The notes under the pieces were generated by a model, which saw only the letters and a program-made list of their open reading frames with translations, was not told where the DNA came from and ran no database searches. Made by a program: the position numbers and the translations under genes. From Leptospira biflexa (GTDB lineage: Bacteria; Spirochaetota; UBA4802; UB4802): DNA of 64,000 nt. The stretch spans positions 1 to 64,000 of the forward strand of contig DYLU01000008.1 of the NCBI GenBank assembly GCA_020721905.1. The letters run 5' to 3'. Shown here in pieces: positions 19,179 to 28,437 of this stretch (position 1 is its first letter; the number at the start of each line of letters is the position of its first letter).

Positions 19179-20339
19179 ATGAAAAAACTACATTACATAG
19201 TATATTTGCTTATTTCTATTATACTCATTGAATTTGTTGACACTAAAATTTTTTGCAAAAATCTATTAGAATTGTATTCCGATCCCGTGTTCTCAGAAGA
19301 AGGTTTACAGAATGCAATACATTATAACCCCGATACTGACAGCATATTCTTACCCAAATTAAATAATAAAGATATATTTACCGCTATAAATGATTTGTCC
19401 GTATGTAGAATTCCTGATGTACGAAAATTTTTGTATATTTATCTCACAAAAGGCAGGGAATATACTATTGCTGCTATAAAACGCTCACACCTATACATGC
19501 CTTTAATTAGGGAACAGATGCAGCAATATGAAGGCATCCCTGAAGACATTGCACTGCTTCCATTACTGGAAAGCGCATTCAATCCCTATGCGGTTTCAAG
19601 GAGCAATGCAGTAGGGATATGGCAATTTGTACCATCAACAGCAAAGGTCCTGGGATTGCAGATAAACGATTTTGTTGATGAGCGCCGTGATATAATAAAA
19701 TCAACAAATGCTGCACTACGACATCTCAACCATTTGAATAAAATATTTAATTCATGGGAACTTGCACTACTTGCATACAACGGTGGATCTGGTTATTTAT
19801 CACGAACAATGAAAGCCAATGGCTATCACCATTTCTATGATCTCATCGAATCTGGAGTTTTACGTCAGGAAACCGCAGAATATATTTATCGTTATGCTGC
19901 ATTATCACTCATTTATAAATATCCTGAACTATTTTCCATTGAAAAGGATTTACTTAAACCTGATAATAATTATGATATTGAACTGGTAGAAATCAAATAC
20001 CCGGTAAGGATTAATATGCTTACTGAAAAATGCAATATTCCTTCTGAATTTATTAAGCTCTACAACCCTCAACTAAAAAAAAATATAACCCCACTTAAAG
20101 AGCGTAATTATATACTATTATTGCCAAAAGGAAGTAAAGAAAAAATAGAAGAATATAAAGATGAAATATATATACTCAAATATACGTCAATTCGCACCCA
20201 CAAAGTAAAATCAGGTGAAACACTGTCACAAATAGCAAAGCGTTACAGGGCAAGCCCTAAAAACATAATCATACTAAATAACCTCAGCCACCCTGACCGT
20301 TTATATCCTGGAAATATTTTGTATATACCTGTCTTGTAA
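19179..20339 (+). CDS. Membrane-bound lytic murein transglycosylase with LysM domain (MltD-like)
   Basis: Cleaves the glycan strands of peptidoglycan in the periplasm. 386 aa: an N-terminal hydrophobic signal/anchor (about 5-22), an SLT domain at about 110-235 with catalytic Glu in LLPLLESAFNP followed by SNAVGIWQFVPSTA and LALLAYNGGSG, then one LysM repeat at the C-terminus (KVKSGETLSQIAKRYR and LYPGNILYIPV). MltD of enterobacteria usually carries more LysM repeats, so this is a compact version. Monocistronic behind a good promoter. Confidence 0.92.
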   Translation: MKKLHYIVYLLISIILIEFVDTKIFCKNLLELYSDPVFSEEGLQNAIHYNPDTDSIFLPKLNNKDIFTAINDLSVCRIPDVRKFLYIYLTKGREYTIAAIKRSHLYMPLIREQMQQYEGIPEDIALLPLLESAFNPYAVSRSNAVGIWQFVPSTAKVLGLQINDFVDERRDIIKSTNAALRHLNHLNKIFNSWELALLAYNGGSGYLSRTMKANGYHHFYDLIESGVLRQETAEYIYRYAALSLIYKYPELFSIEKDLLKPDNNYDIELVEIKYPVRINMLTEKCNIPSEFIKLYNPQLKKNITPLKERNYILLLPKGSKEKIEEYKDEIYILKYTSIRTHKVKSGETLSQIAKRYRASPKNIIILNNLSHPDRLYPGNILYIPVL

Positions 20340-20402
20340 AAATCATCAATAAATATAACGTCTATTTATAAAAATATTTCATACATGATATATAATATAC
20401 AA

Positions 20403-21977
20403 TTAGTCAGTTGAAATTATATTGTGCAATTGATTACGTATATCTTCTATATTTGTATCTGAATTTACTATGTACAGCTCAGAAATTTCATCTTCAGGTT
20501 TTTCAAAACGATCCTTAAGCTGCATAAAAATCTCAACATCAGCATCTGAAATTGAGGCATCCTTTTCCCTTCTTTCAATTCTTCGAATAAGTTCTTTTTC
20601 GGGACACTGTGCATAAACAAATTGCACATCAATCCCTTTTTCTTTCAAAAATCGATGAAAATTTCTTCGTATTTCCTTGCTATAAAATGTTCCATCAAGA
20701 ATAACAGACATTCCTGCATGAGCTATCGCCAGAGCTTTTTGTTTCATTATTTCATACACTTTTTCAGTCATCTCAAAAGTATAAATGCCTTCACCAGCTT
20801 TTGATCTGGCTTTATCAAAAACATCAAGCCCTGCTAATTTTTTGCGTACCGCATCCGAATTAATTACAACACCACCTGTTAACGAAGCCAATTCCATGGC
20901 TATAGTGCTCTTACCGCTTCCAATGTTTCCAAACACGATGGAGACAACACCTCTGGTATTTTGTTGCATATAACGCTTTGCCAGTTGAAAATAATGTGAA
21001 GCCTTTTGTATATATTCATCTCGTTCTTGATGCGTTATCCCTTCATTATCTGACTGGAAGCTATTAATTTTTGCACGCACCATTGCCCTGTATGCTTTGT
21101 AAAATGGCAAAAGTAACACACCATCATAATCACCCGACAGCTGAATATAGTGTGCACAAAGTCTGTTTGAATCAGCAATGTTTCCATTTATATCTAAGTC
21201 CATGAGTAAAAATGCAATATCTGAAATTGTGTCAATATACCTGAACCGTTTATTGAATTCTATACAGTCAAGAATAATGATTGAATCATCTTTATAGTAA
21301 ATATGCTCACAATGCAAGTCGCCATGGCAATCACGTACAAACCCCTGTTCATTGCGATTCTTAAAAAATTCTTGATGTTTGTTGATAAAATCTTCAGTCC
21401 ATGTTCGCATAAATGTATAATCATTTTTAGAAACGGCAACACCAATATATTTTTCAATCTGATCAAAATTTTCCAATGTATTTTTGCTTATCTCATTGAT
21501 ACCACCAAATCCCTGTAGCCCTTCTGTATTATCTGCATTTTTATGAAATGTATAAATTTTTTGAGCTATGAGCGATAGTAACTGATTACCAATGCCTTGT
21601 TTCAGTAAATTTTTGAGCGAATAGGCATCATCAATATATTTCATCTTAACACAATAGGCAACGACATCACTGTCATTATGCAGACCATCTTCAACCAGCC
21701 TGAACGAATTACCTTCTTTTACAATAGCAACAACACCTACGTATATTTCAGGACTAATACGAGAATTTAACCGATATTCTTCAAATGTATAGAATTTTCT
21801 GTCTTCCAATGAAACAAAATTTAAAAAGCCGAAATCCACAGGTTTTTTAAGTTTATACACATACGGCTTTGCAATAAATACATACGAAATATGAGTCTGT
21901 ACAACAGTAACAGTATCAACAGTATGATTATAGGATTTGGGATTTGAAAGAAAAGAAACTATGTGCTGCATACACAC
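20403..21977 (-). CDS. Bifunctional aminoglycoside-phosphotransferase-like / P-loop kinase protein
   Basis: 524 aa with two domains. The N-terminal about 320 residues resemble aminoglycoside-phosphotransferase kinases (FVRDCHGDLHCEHIYY as the catalytic loop and IILDCIEFNKRF as the metal-binding DxE region). The C-terminal part is a zeta-toxin/gluconate-kinase-like P-loop domain with FGNIGSGKSTIAMELA (about residue 353) and VILDGTFYSKEIRR. This fusion is a recurring but functionally undefined family; it need not confer drug resistance. Starts at Met1 or Met3 (MCMQ). Monocistronic; 169 bp upstream hold no other gene. Confidence 0.85.
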   Translation of the reverse strand: MCMQHIVSFLSNPKSYNHTVDTVTVVQTHISYVFIAKPYVYKLKKPVDFGFLNFVSLEDRKFYTFEEYRLNSRISPEIYVGVVAIVKEGNSFRLVEDGLHNDSDVVAYCVKMKYIDDAYSLKNLLKQGIGNQLLSLIAQKIYTFHKNADNTEGLQGFGGINEISKNTLENFDQIEKYIGVAVSKNDYTFMRTWTEDFINKHQEFFKNRNEQGFVRDCHGDLHCEHIYYKDDSIIILDCIEFNKRFRYIDTISDIAFLLMDLDINGNIADSNRLCAHYIQLSGDYDGVLLLPFYKAYRAMVRAKINSFQSDNEGITHQERDEYIQKASHYFQLAKRYMQQNTRGVVSIVFGNIGSGKSTIAMELASLTGGVVINSDAVRKKLAGLDVFDKARSKAGEGIYTFEMTEKVYEIMKQKALAIAHAGMSVILDGTFYSKEIRRNFHRFLKEKGIDVQFVYAQCPEKELIRRIERREKDASISDADVEIFMQLKDRFEKPEDEISELYIVNSDTNIEDIRNQLHNIISTD

Positions 21978-22146
21978 CTCATGATTGCAAAAAGTGATAT
22001 TGGTTTTTTATTCACATTTTCAAATTTCAAGTTTTGATATAATGTACCAGTAAAGGTAATGATTAATTATATGTTATTATGAAATGTCAATAAAATATTA
22101 AAAGAACAAAATTATGGCAATTGATGGTATTGTACAATCGCAAAAA

Positions 22147-22638
22147 CTATTCTAATTCAATTGATAATGTATTATTGAGCAACTCTGGCGGTGGTCCCCA
22201 GTAGCATGTGATGCAATGGATGCCTTTTTCCTGGTGGAAGTCAAATGTATACGATCTATTTTTGTAATAAGGTAGATAGTTATCGGTATCTTTTTTTGTT
22301 AGCTCTTCCATATAATAATTAATAAACTCAAACAGAACATTCTCAATGCAAAACTCAATACAACGAGCTAAAGACATTTTCCATAACTTCTTGACATCCA
22401 GAATAAACTCATATTCAGAATGATATAATACTAAATGTACCCTTCGCCATGTATCTTCAGCATTACGTTTTCTGTAGGATAAGCGTTTAAATGCTGTAGC
22501 CTTTCTCTTCTCATTTTTAGCTGCATACATCAATAAAAATAGTATCAATGAGCGGAGTGAAATATTCAGTTGTTTTGCATGTTTTTCCAGTATGGAAATA
22601 TTTGTTATTGAAATACATGTAGTTGTCTCTATTTGCAT
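22147..22638 (-). CDS. Unknown basic protein, possibly DUF1564-like
   Basis: 163 aa, rich in Lys, Arg and aromatic residues, with no signal peptide. The pattern of a central WRRVHLVLYHSEYEF segment, then CIEFCIEN and a C-terminal CITCYWGPPPELL, recalls spirochaete hypothetical families such as Leptospira DUF1564, but this is weak recollection. ATG 22638 is preceded by GGAGGGG about 6-8 nt upstream. The gene stands alone between AT-rich gaps, which suggests an independently acquired single gene. Confidence 0.6.
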   Translation of the reverse strand: MQIETTTCISITNISILEKHAKQLNISLRSLILFLLMYAAKNEKRKATAFKRLSYRKRNAEDTWRRVHLVLYHSEYEFILDVKKLWKMSLARCIEFCIENVLFEFINYYMEELTKKDTDNYLPYYKNRSYTFDFHQEKGIHCITCYWGPPPELLNNTLSIELE

Positions 22639-22861
22639 TACCCCTCCAAAGTATTATTTATGTTCTTTATGTCTTTGAACTAATTATTGTCCTAAAAATC
22701 ACTATTAATATAAAATGTGCAACAATTTTTTTTCATATCTCAAAAATTTTTTATTTACTATTTTTTTTCAAATCCTTTTTCTGAATGATAGTTGCAATTT
22801 TCACATATACCAATTATCTTCCATTTGACAAAATAACATAAATAAAACAATGAGGTAATTT

Positions 22862-23434
22862 ATGGTAGCACGTATTGATCATGTTTCACTTGCTGTTGCC
22901 GATTTTGAAAAAGCAAAAAATTTTTTTGAAAGCTTAGGTGCTGTTGCAGGAGTTGGAGCAAAGGACGATAATACAAAATTTTACTGGCAGATATTTTCCT
23001 TAGGAGACATGAGCCGGATTGAACTAATCACACCAACTGATAAAGGAAGCTTTTTAGACGGTTTTATGAAATCCCGCGGTAGTGGAGTACATCATATAAC
23101 ACTGCAAACATGCGATATAAAAAAGGCAATAGCAAAATTAGACGAAATGGGCATACCTTATTTTGGTTATAATGAATATCCCGGTGGGATATGGAAAGAA
23201 ATTTTTATCCATCCAAAGCATGCCTTTGGCGTTTTGATTCAAATAGCCGAATTTAATGCCAATGACTGGTTATCGCCAGAAGTAAAAATGCCGGATGGGC
23301 AGTTTATAATCGAGGTGAAAAATGGTACTGTTATACTAACACTGCCTCATCCGGGTGGAGGTACGGCAACAATACAACTTACAAAAGAACAAGCACGACA
23401 TTTAGCTCAAGAATTACTTAATTCAATTGCATAA
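22862..23434 (+). CDS. VOC-family protein, methylmalonyl-CoA-epimerase-like
   Basis: 190 aa. Residues 1-130 are a vicinal-oxygen-chelate fold with the two-module layout: IDHVSLAVADFEKAKNFF (metal His at 7), then GVHHITLQTCDIKKAIAKL (His near 78) and a final Glu after FGVLIQIAEF. This spacing resembles methylmalonyl-CoA epimerase, and glyoxalase-like enzymes are alternatives. The C-terminal 55 residues (DGQFIIEVKNGTVILTLPHP) are an added beta-rich part without an assigned function. ATG has GAGG 7-8 nt upstream. No mutase or decarboxylase gene is nearby to decide the substrate. Confidence 0.75.
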   Translation: MVARIDHVSLAVADFEKAKNFFESLGAVAGVGAKDDNTKFYWQIFSLGDMSRIELITPTDKGSFLDGFMKSRGSGVHHITLQTCDIKKAIAKLDEMGIPYFGYNEYPGGIWKEIFIHPKHAFGVLIQIAEFNANDWLSPEVKMPDGQFIIEVKNGTVILTLPHPGGGTATIQLTKEQARHLAQELLNSIA

Positions 23435-23436
23435 TG

Positions 23437-24543
23437 CTAAAATGAAATTGGTCCATACGGCATATTAAATGCTTCTGCTACATGCTCATAGGTTACTTTT
23501 CCCTTATACACATTAAGTCCATTGTGCAGAGCCTTATTTTCCTTCATTGCTTTTTCCAGACCTTTATCAGCAAGTTCAATGATATATGATAATGTTACAT
23601 TTGTGAGTGCAAAAGTGGATGTACGTGGTACAGCCCCCGGCATATTTGCCACACAATAGTGGACTATACCTTCTTCAATATAAATTGGATCATCGTGGGT
23701 TGTAGGTTTGCTTGTTTCGGCACATCCACCCTGATCAATAGCTATATCTACCAGAGCTGAACCCTTTTGCATGTTTTTAAGCATATCCCGTGTTATAAGT
23801 TTTGGAGCTTTTGCACCGGGAATCAGTACCGATCCAATCACAAGATCAGCCTTTGTTACAAAATCCCAGATATTGGCTTTATTTGACATTACAGTAATTA
23901 CCCTCCCCTTGAAAATATCCTGAATATAGCGTAACCGCTGTGCGCTAATATCAAGGATTGCAACTTCAGCACCAACACCCACAGCAAGATGACATGCATT
24001 GGTACCTGCAATTCCGGCACCTATAATCGTAACCATTGCCGGTGGCACACCAGCAACCCCTGATAACAGTATCCCCTTGCCACCATTTTTTGCTTCAAGA
24101 CACATGCATCCCATCTGAATTGATAATCTGCCTGCAACTTCACTCATGGGTGCTAAAAGAGGAAGGCTTCTGTCTTCAAGTTGTATTGTCTCATATGCCA
24201 CGCCAATTATCTTTTTATCCAGTAATTTACGGGTAAGCCCTGCATCTGCTGCAAGATGAAGATAGGTAAAAATAATCTGCCCTTCACGCATTCTTGCAAA
24301 CTCTGGCTCTAATGGCTCTTTAACCTTAACAATCATATCAGCTTCGGCCCACACTTCATCTGCATTGTTTAAGATTTTTGCACCGGCCTTTATATATTCT
24401 TCATCTTCAAAGCCAGAACCCCTACCTGCGTTGGTTTCAACAAAAACAGTATGTCCATGGGAAATGAGCGTACTCACACCTGAAGGGGTCAGAGCTACCC
24501 TGTTTTCTTTTACCTTTATTTCTTTAGGCAGTCCTATTTTCAT
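23437..24543 (-). CDS. ald: Alanine dehydrogenase
   Basis: NAD-dependent interconversion of L-alanine with pyruvate and ammonia in the cytoplasm. 368 aa, the usual length. It starts [20 protein letters not shown], has the NAD-binding motif [20 protein letters not shown] (about 170-190) and ends with the typical YGPISF-type tail. Lys75-region [11 protein letters not shown] and His96-region FTYLHLAAD match substrate-binding segments. With pyruvate:ferredoxin oxidoreductase in the same window it fits amino-acid fermentation, though the two are not linked. Convergent with the VOC gene. Confidence 0.95.
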   Translation of the reverse strand: MKIGLPKEIKVKENRVALTPSGVSTLISHGHTVFVETNAGRGSGFEDEEYIKAGAKILNNADEVWAEADMIVKVKEPLEPEFARMREGQIIFTYLHLAADAGLTRKLLDKKIIGVAYETIQLEDRSLPLLAPMSEVAGRLSIQMGCMCLEAKNGGKGILLSGVAGVPPAMVTIIGAGIAGTNACHLAVGVGAEVAILDISAQRLRYIQDIFKGRVITVMSNKANIWDFVTKADLVIGSVLIPGAKAPKLITRDMLKNMQKGSALVDIAIDQGGCAETSKPTTHDDPIYIEEGIVHYCVANMPGAVPRTSTFALTNVTLSYIIELADKGLEKAMKENKALHNGLNVYKGKVTYEHVAEAFNMPYGPISF

Positions 24544-24654
24544 ATTATCCTCTCCATTTTATATAAAATTAATATTTTTTAATAAATATTTCCAATACTA
24601 TTGACCCATTATTGAATTTTATTCACTTCATAGGTTTTCAGATGCAATCACCAT

Positions 24655-24682
24655 AAAAATGAGTGAGTTATCACTCATTTTT
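24655..24682. terminator. Hairpin terminator between phrB and ald
   Basis: A 12-bp perfect stem (AAAAATGAGTGA and its complement) with a GTTA loop and T-rich ends on both strands, about 40 nt after the photolyase stop. It separates the two leftward genes. Confidence 0.8.
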
Positions 24683-24723
24683 TACATATATAATTATATC
24701 TAATAAAAATTGCAAGTATTTTT

Positions 24724-26106
24724 TCAAAATTTATTTATACCTTTATACAATAATCGTGTTATGGCTGATTCCTTGCCATGATCAACCACAGGTTTTGGGT
24801 ACTTGTTTGTATTCTCTGCTAATGCCCAATTGTGTATAACTTTTGGATGTAAATCACGTAATTCCGGAATCCATTGCTTAATATATTCACAATTGGTATC
24901 ATATTTCTTTTGCTGTAGCCATGGATTAAAAATCCTGAAATATGGCACTGCATCGCATCCGGTTGAAGCAGCCCATTGCCAGTTCCCGTTATTCACCGAT
25001 GGATCATAATCAATTAATGTTTGTGCAAAATACTGTTCTCCCCGGCGCCAGTCAATATGGAGATCTTTAACTAAAAAACTGGCTGCTATCATGCGTACCC
25101 TGTTATGCATCCAGCCTGTTGTGTTTAACTGTCGCATGCCTGCATCAACAATAGGAAAACCGGTAATGCCATTTTTCCACCTCTCAAAGCTTTTTTCATC
25201 ATCAGACCATGGCAGACTTGCATATTTTTCGTAAAATGGCTGGCCAAAAACATATGGGAAGTAAAATGCGATAGTAGTAAAAAAATCACGCCAATACAAC
25301 TCATTAACAAATGTGGTAGAGTTCCATAATTGTCCTTTTGCTTCATGATATACCTCCCGTATCGATACCGTCCCAAATTTAATGTGGGCTGACAGCAAAC
25401 TTGTTCCCTGTATCGCAGGATAATTTCTTGTATTGTGATAATCCTGTAGCTTATGTAAAGCCTGCAAAAGAGCAAGTGCTTCTTTTCTTCCACCGTGTAC
25501 TATGATGTTAGGATTATCATAAGAAACTATCGCCTGCAAGATATCAAAATGATATGCATTTGCAATGGGCTCTTTGTAATAATTAGTTTTTTCATGTTTT
25601 ACAGGCAAATCTACAGCAAATGTTTTGGCTTTTTGCAAATAATGAGTATAAACGGTATATGGTGTGCCATTTTGCTTAACAACCGCTTCGGGCTCATTTA
25701 TTAATGTATCAGCATACACATGGCAATCAATATTGTATTTTTTACACACTGTTCGTATGTTTTCATCGCGCATTTTGCTAAACGGTGTATAATCCCTGTT
25801 AAAGAACACAGCCTGTATGGGCACCTCTTTAATAAGATTCTCAATGACCTGTTCGGCAATGCCTTTGAAACAATACAGCCTGCTTCCTCTTGATCTAAGC
25901 TCATTATTTAATTCACCAAGGCTCTTTATCATAAACTGAACAGCATTATCTGATTTATATGGATTATTATTAATCTGGCGCTCATCAAGTATAAAACAGG
26001 GAACTACCTGATGTGACAGCTCCAGCGCTTTTATAAGGGCCGTGTTATCCTCTAAACGCAAATCTCTTCTGAATATATGAACACTATTTTGATATCGTTT
26101 TGACAT
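24724..26106 (-). CDS. phrB: Deoxyribodipyrimidine photolyase
   Basis: Light-driven repair of cyclobutane pyrimidine dimers with FAD. 460 aa, typical for class I. It starts with the antenna-domain motif HIFRRDLRLEDNTAL. The C-terminal FAD domain shows LYWRDFFTTIAF (about 268), GMRQLNTTGWMHNRVRM and DPSVNNGNWQWAASTGCDA (about 375-395), including the conserved tryptophans of the electron-transfer chain. A photolyase suggests at least occasional exposure to light. Confidence 0.96.
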   Translation of the reverse strand: MSKRYQNSVHIFRRDLRLEDNTALIKALELSHQVVPCFILDERQINNNPYKSDNAVQFMIKSLGELNNELRSRGSRLYCFKGIAEQVIENLIKEVPIQAVFFNRDYTPFSKMRDENIRTVCKKYNIDCHVYADTLINEPEAVVKQNGTPYTVYTHYLQKAKTFAVDLPVKHEKTNYYKEPIANAYHFDILQAIVSYDNPNIIVHGGRKEALALLQALHKLQDYHNTRNYPAIQGTSLLSAHIKFGTVSIREVYHEAKGQLWNSTTFVNELYWRDFFTTIAFYFPYVFGQPFYEKYASLPWSDDEKSFERWKNGITGFPIVDAGMRQLNTTGWMHNRVRMIAASFLVKDLHIDWRRGEQYFAQTLIDYDPSVNNGNWQWAASTGCDAVPYFRIFNPWLQQKKYDTNCEYIKQWIPELRDLHPKVIHNWALAENTNKYPKPVVDHGKESAITRLLYKGINKF

Positions 26107-26305
26107 CCTCTAATCCTGCCGCACCATTGTTGTTATAATTATTACAATATGATGAACTATATCCTCTCTCTAAGGCACCCTCAATTGTTCAACCTATTCT
26201 ATGTGTTTACATGCTTATTACATGAAAATATACTAATTGAATTGACAATTTACTGTATTTCTACTACTGCACACCAATAAAATCAATACAAAATGTGAGG
26301 AAACT

Positions 26306-27574
26306 GTGGATACGTATATAATCAATGGCGGCAAAAAGCTCAATGGTTCAGTAACTATCTCCGGTGCTAAAAACGCCGCATTACCTGTTATTGTAGCAAG
26401 CCTTCTTGCTGAAGGCAAAACCGTTTTACATAATGTTCCCAATTTAAAAGATATTCAAACAATTTTACAGGTTATCAAATGTCTGGGAGCTGATTACCAG
26501 TTTGATACCCAAACGAATACGCTAATCATTAATGTCAACAGTTTGAAAAATGCCGAAGTGCCCTACGACCTTGTTAAAACCATGCGCGCTTCCATTTATG
26601 TTATGGGACCACTTTTAGCACGTTGCGGGGAAGCTGATGTATCGCTGCCTGGTGGATGTGCTATTGGGGAGCGTCCTGTCGATATTCACCTTTCCGGTTT
26701 TGAGGCTTTAGGCAGCACCATTAATATTGAACATGGATATATCAAAGCACGCGCAAAGAAATTGATTGGGAATCGTTTTATCATGCGTAAGGTTTCGGTT
26801 GGTGCTACTGCTAATATTATGATGGCAGCTGTGCTGGCTGATGGCGAAACAATACTGGAAAACTGTGCCATGGAACCGGATGTTGTTGATTTAGGAAATT
26901 TTTTAATCAAAATGGGCGCAAAGATTACCGGTTTGGGCACTGAACGAATCATTATAAATGGCGTAAAAAAGCTTAAACCGGTAACCTATTCAATTATTCC
27001 TGACCGTATTGAAGCAGGTACGTTCCTTATTGCAGGAGCAATTACACGTGGAAAAGTTACAATCAACAATGTTATCCCCGAACATTTTAAGGCATGTATT
27101 GATGTTCTTCTGGACATGGGATTTCTTATTTCAGGGAGCGATAGTTCCATTACCATAGAACCAACTAAAAAAGTGCAGGGTAGCATGATTAGAACCATGC
27201 CCTACCCCGGTTTTCCAACCGACCTTCAGGCGCCTATAATGTCACTCATGTGCACCCTACCTGGTATCAGCGTTATAATTGAAACAATCTTTGAAAACCG
27301 ATATACTCATGTTGGTGAACTGCGCCGTATGGGTGCTGACATTGAAATTGAAGGCAATGTTGCAATTATTAAAGGAGGTAAACAATTACAGGCAGCACCG
27401 GTTTTAATGTCGGACCTGCGTGCTGGTGCTTCATTAGTTCTGGCCGCTTTAACAGCAAAGGGAAAAACCGAAATCCGAAGGATATACCATACCGACAGAG
27501 GGTATGAAAATTTTGAGCAAAAGTTACAGTCCTTAGGTGCCGATATACAAAGAGTAAAAGGAGGAAAACCATAA
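26306..27574 (+). CDS. murA: UDP-N-acetylglucosamine 1-carboxyvinyltransferase
   Basis: First committed step of peptidoglycan synthesis: transfer of enolpyruvate from PEP to UDP-GlcNAc. 422 aa. Starts at GTG 26306 with GTGAGG just upstream. The fosfomycin-target cysteine is in PGGCAIGERPVDIHL (about residue 117), and the N-terminal SGAKNAALPVIVASLL is characteristic. The stop TAA shares its last A with the ATG of the flagellar rod gene, so the two are translationally coupled. Confidence 0.97.
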   Translation: MDTYIINGGKKLNGSVTISGAKNAALPVIVASLLAEGKTVLHNVPNLKDIQTILQVIKCLGADYQFDTQTNTLIINVNSLKNAEVPYDLVKTMRASIYVMGPLLARCGEADVSLPGGCAIGERPVDIHLSGFEALGSTINIEHGYIKARAKKLIGNRFIMRKVSVGATANIMMAAVLADGETILENCAMEPDVVDLGNFLIKMGAKITGLGTERIIINGVKKLKPVTYSIIPDRIEAGTFLIAGAITRGKVTINNVIPEHFKACIDVLLDMGFLISGSDSSITIEPTKKVQGSMIRTMPYPGFPTDLQAPIMSLMCTLPGISVIIETIFENRYTHVGELRRMGADIEIEGNVAIIKGGKQLQAAPVLMSDLRAGASLVLAALTAKGKTEIRRIYHTDRGYENFEQKLQSLGADIQRVKGGKP

Positions 27575-28410
27575 TGGTACGAGGACTGTATACCGGCGCA
27601 AGTGGCATGATTGCTCAGGAAGCACGCCTGGATGCAATTGCCAACAATCTGGCTAATGTTGACAAAACTGCATATAAAAAAGACCTTACCTTGTTTAAAG
27701 CCTTCCCTGATATGATAATTCGCCGTCTTAATGATGATGGATTGGGTATTACCCCTGCAGGAAGTTACGATACCATGCCATTTGTTGGCAAATTAGGTAC
27801 CGGCGTTGAAGTCAATGAAGTGTATACCATCTATGAGCAGGGTTCGTTGATGCGAACTGAAAACCCATTTGATATTGCATTGGACGGTAAGGGATTTTTT
27901 GCAGTAATGACCGAACGTGGCGAGCGCTATACACGCAATGGCGCTTTTACACTTAATCAAGACGGTATACTGGTAACCCATAATGGCCTTCCGGTACTGG
28001 GACAAAATGGTATAATCAAACTTCAAAAGAATAATTTCATGATAAACGAACGCGGGGAAATACTTGTTAATGCAGCATTATCGCTTGAACCCACTGATCT
28101 GGTAGGCATGACACAGAATAACTGGGAACAACCAGTTGTAATTGATAAGCTAAAGATAGTTGATTTTGAAAATATTCGCGAATTAAAAAAAGAGGGCGAA
28201 TCATTATACAGGGAAACAGAATATTCAGGTCCGGCACTTCCGGCTGAAGACTATAAAGTAGTACAGGGTTTTCTGGAAAAATCCAATGTCAATGCCGTAC
28301 GTGAAATGGTGGATATGATTGAAGTACAGCGTAGTTACGAAGCTAACCAGAAAGCAATGCTTGCCCACGATCAGGAATTAGGGCGTTTAATCAATGAGGT
28401 GGCACGCTAA
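27574..28410 (+). CDS. flgF: Flagellar basal-body rod protein (FlgF/FlgG family, FlhO-like)
   Basis: Structural subunit of the flagellar rod in the periplasm. 278 aa, with the family N-terminus LYTGASGMIAQEARLDAIANN, the central ENPFDIALDGKGFFAV and the C-terminal VEVQRSYEANQKAML motif. The size and central motif place it in the FlgF/FlgG group; the distinction is not secure, and spirochaetes often call this copy FlhO. Start ATG 27574 lies in a TAATG overlap with murA and has AAAGGAGG upstream. A terminator follows inside the 3' end of the convergent nifS gene. Confidence 0.92.
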   Translation: MVRGLYTGASGMIAQEARLDAIANNLANVDKTAYKKDLTLFKAFPDMIIRRLNDDGLGITPAGSYDTMPFVGKLGTGVEVNEVYTIYEQGSLMRTENPFDIALDGKGFFAVMTERGERYTRNGAFTLNQDGILVTHNGLPVLGQNGIIKLQKNNFMINERGEILVNAALSLEPTDLVGMTQNNWEQPVVIDKLKIVDFENIRELKKEGESLYRETEYSGPALPAEDYKVVQGFLEKSNVNAVREMVDMIEVQRSYEANQKAMLAHDQELGRLINEVAR

Positions 28411-28437
28411 GTAAAATACTTTTGAAAATGCCAATAG

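Noticed and set aside
20403-21977. Antibiotic-resistance gene
   Set aside because: The phosphotransferase-like part is fused to a P-loop kinase domain, a widespread housekeeping-like family, so resistance should not be assumed.
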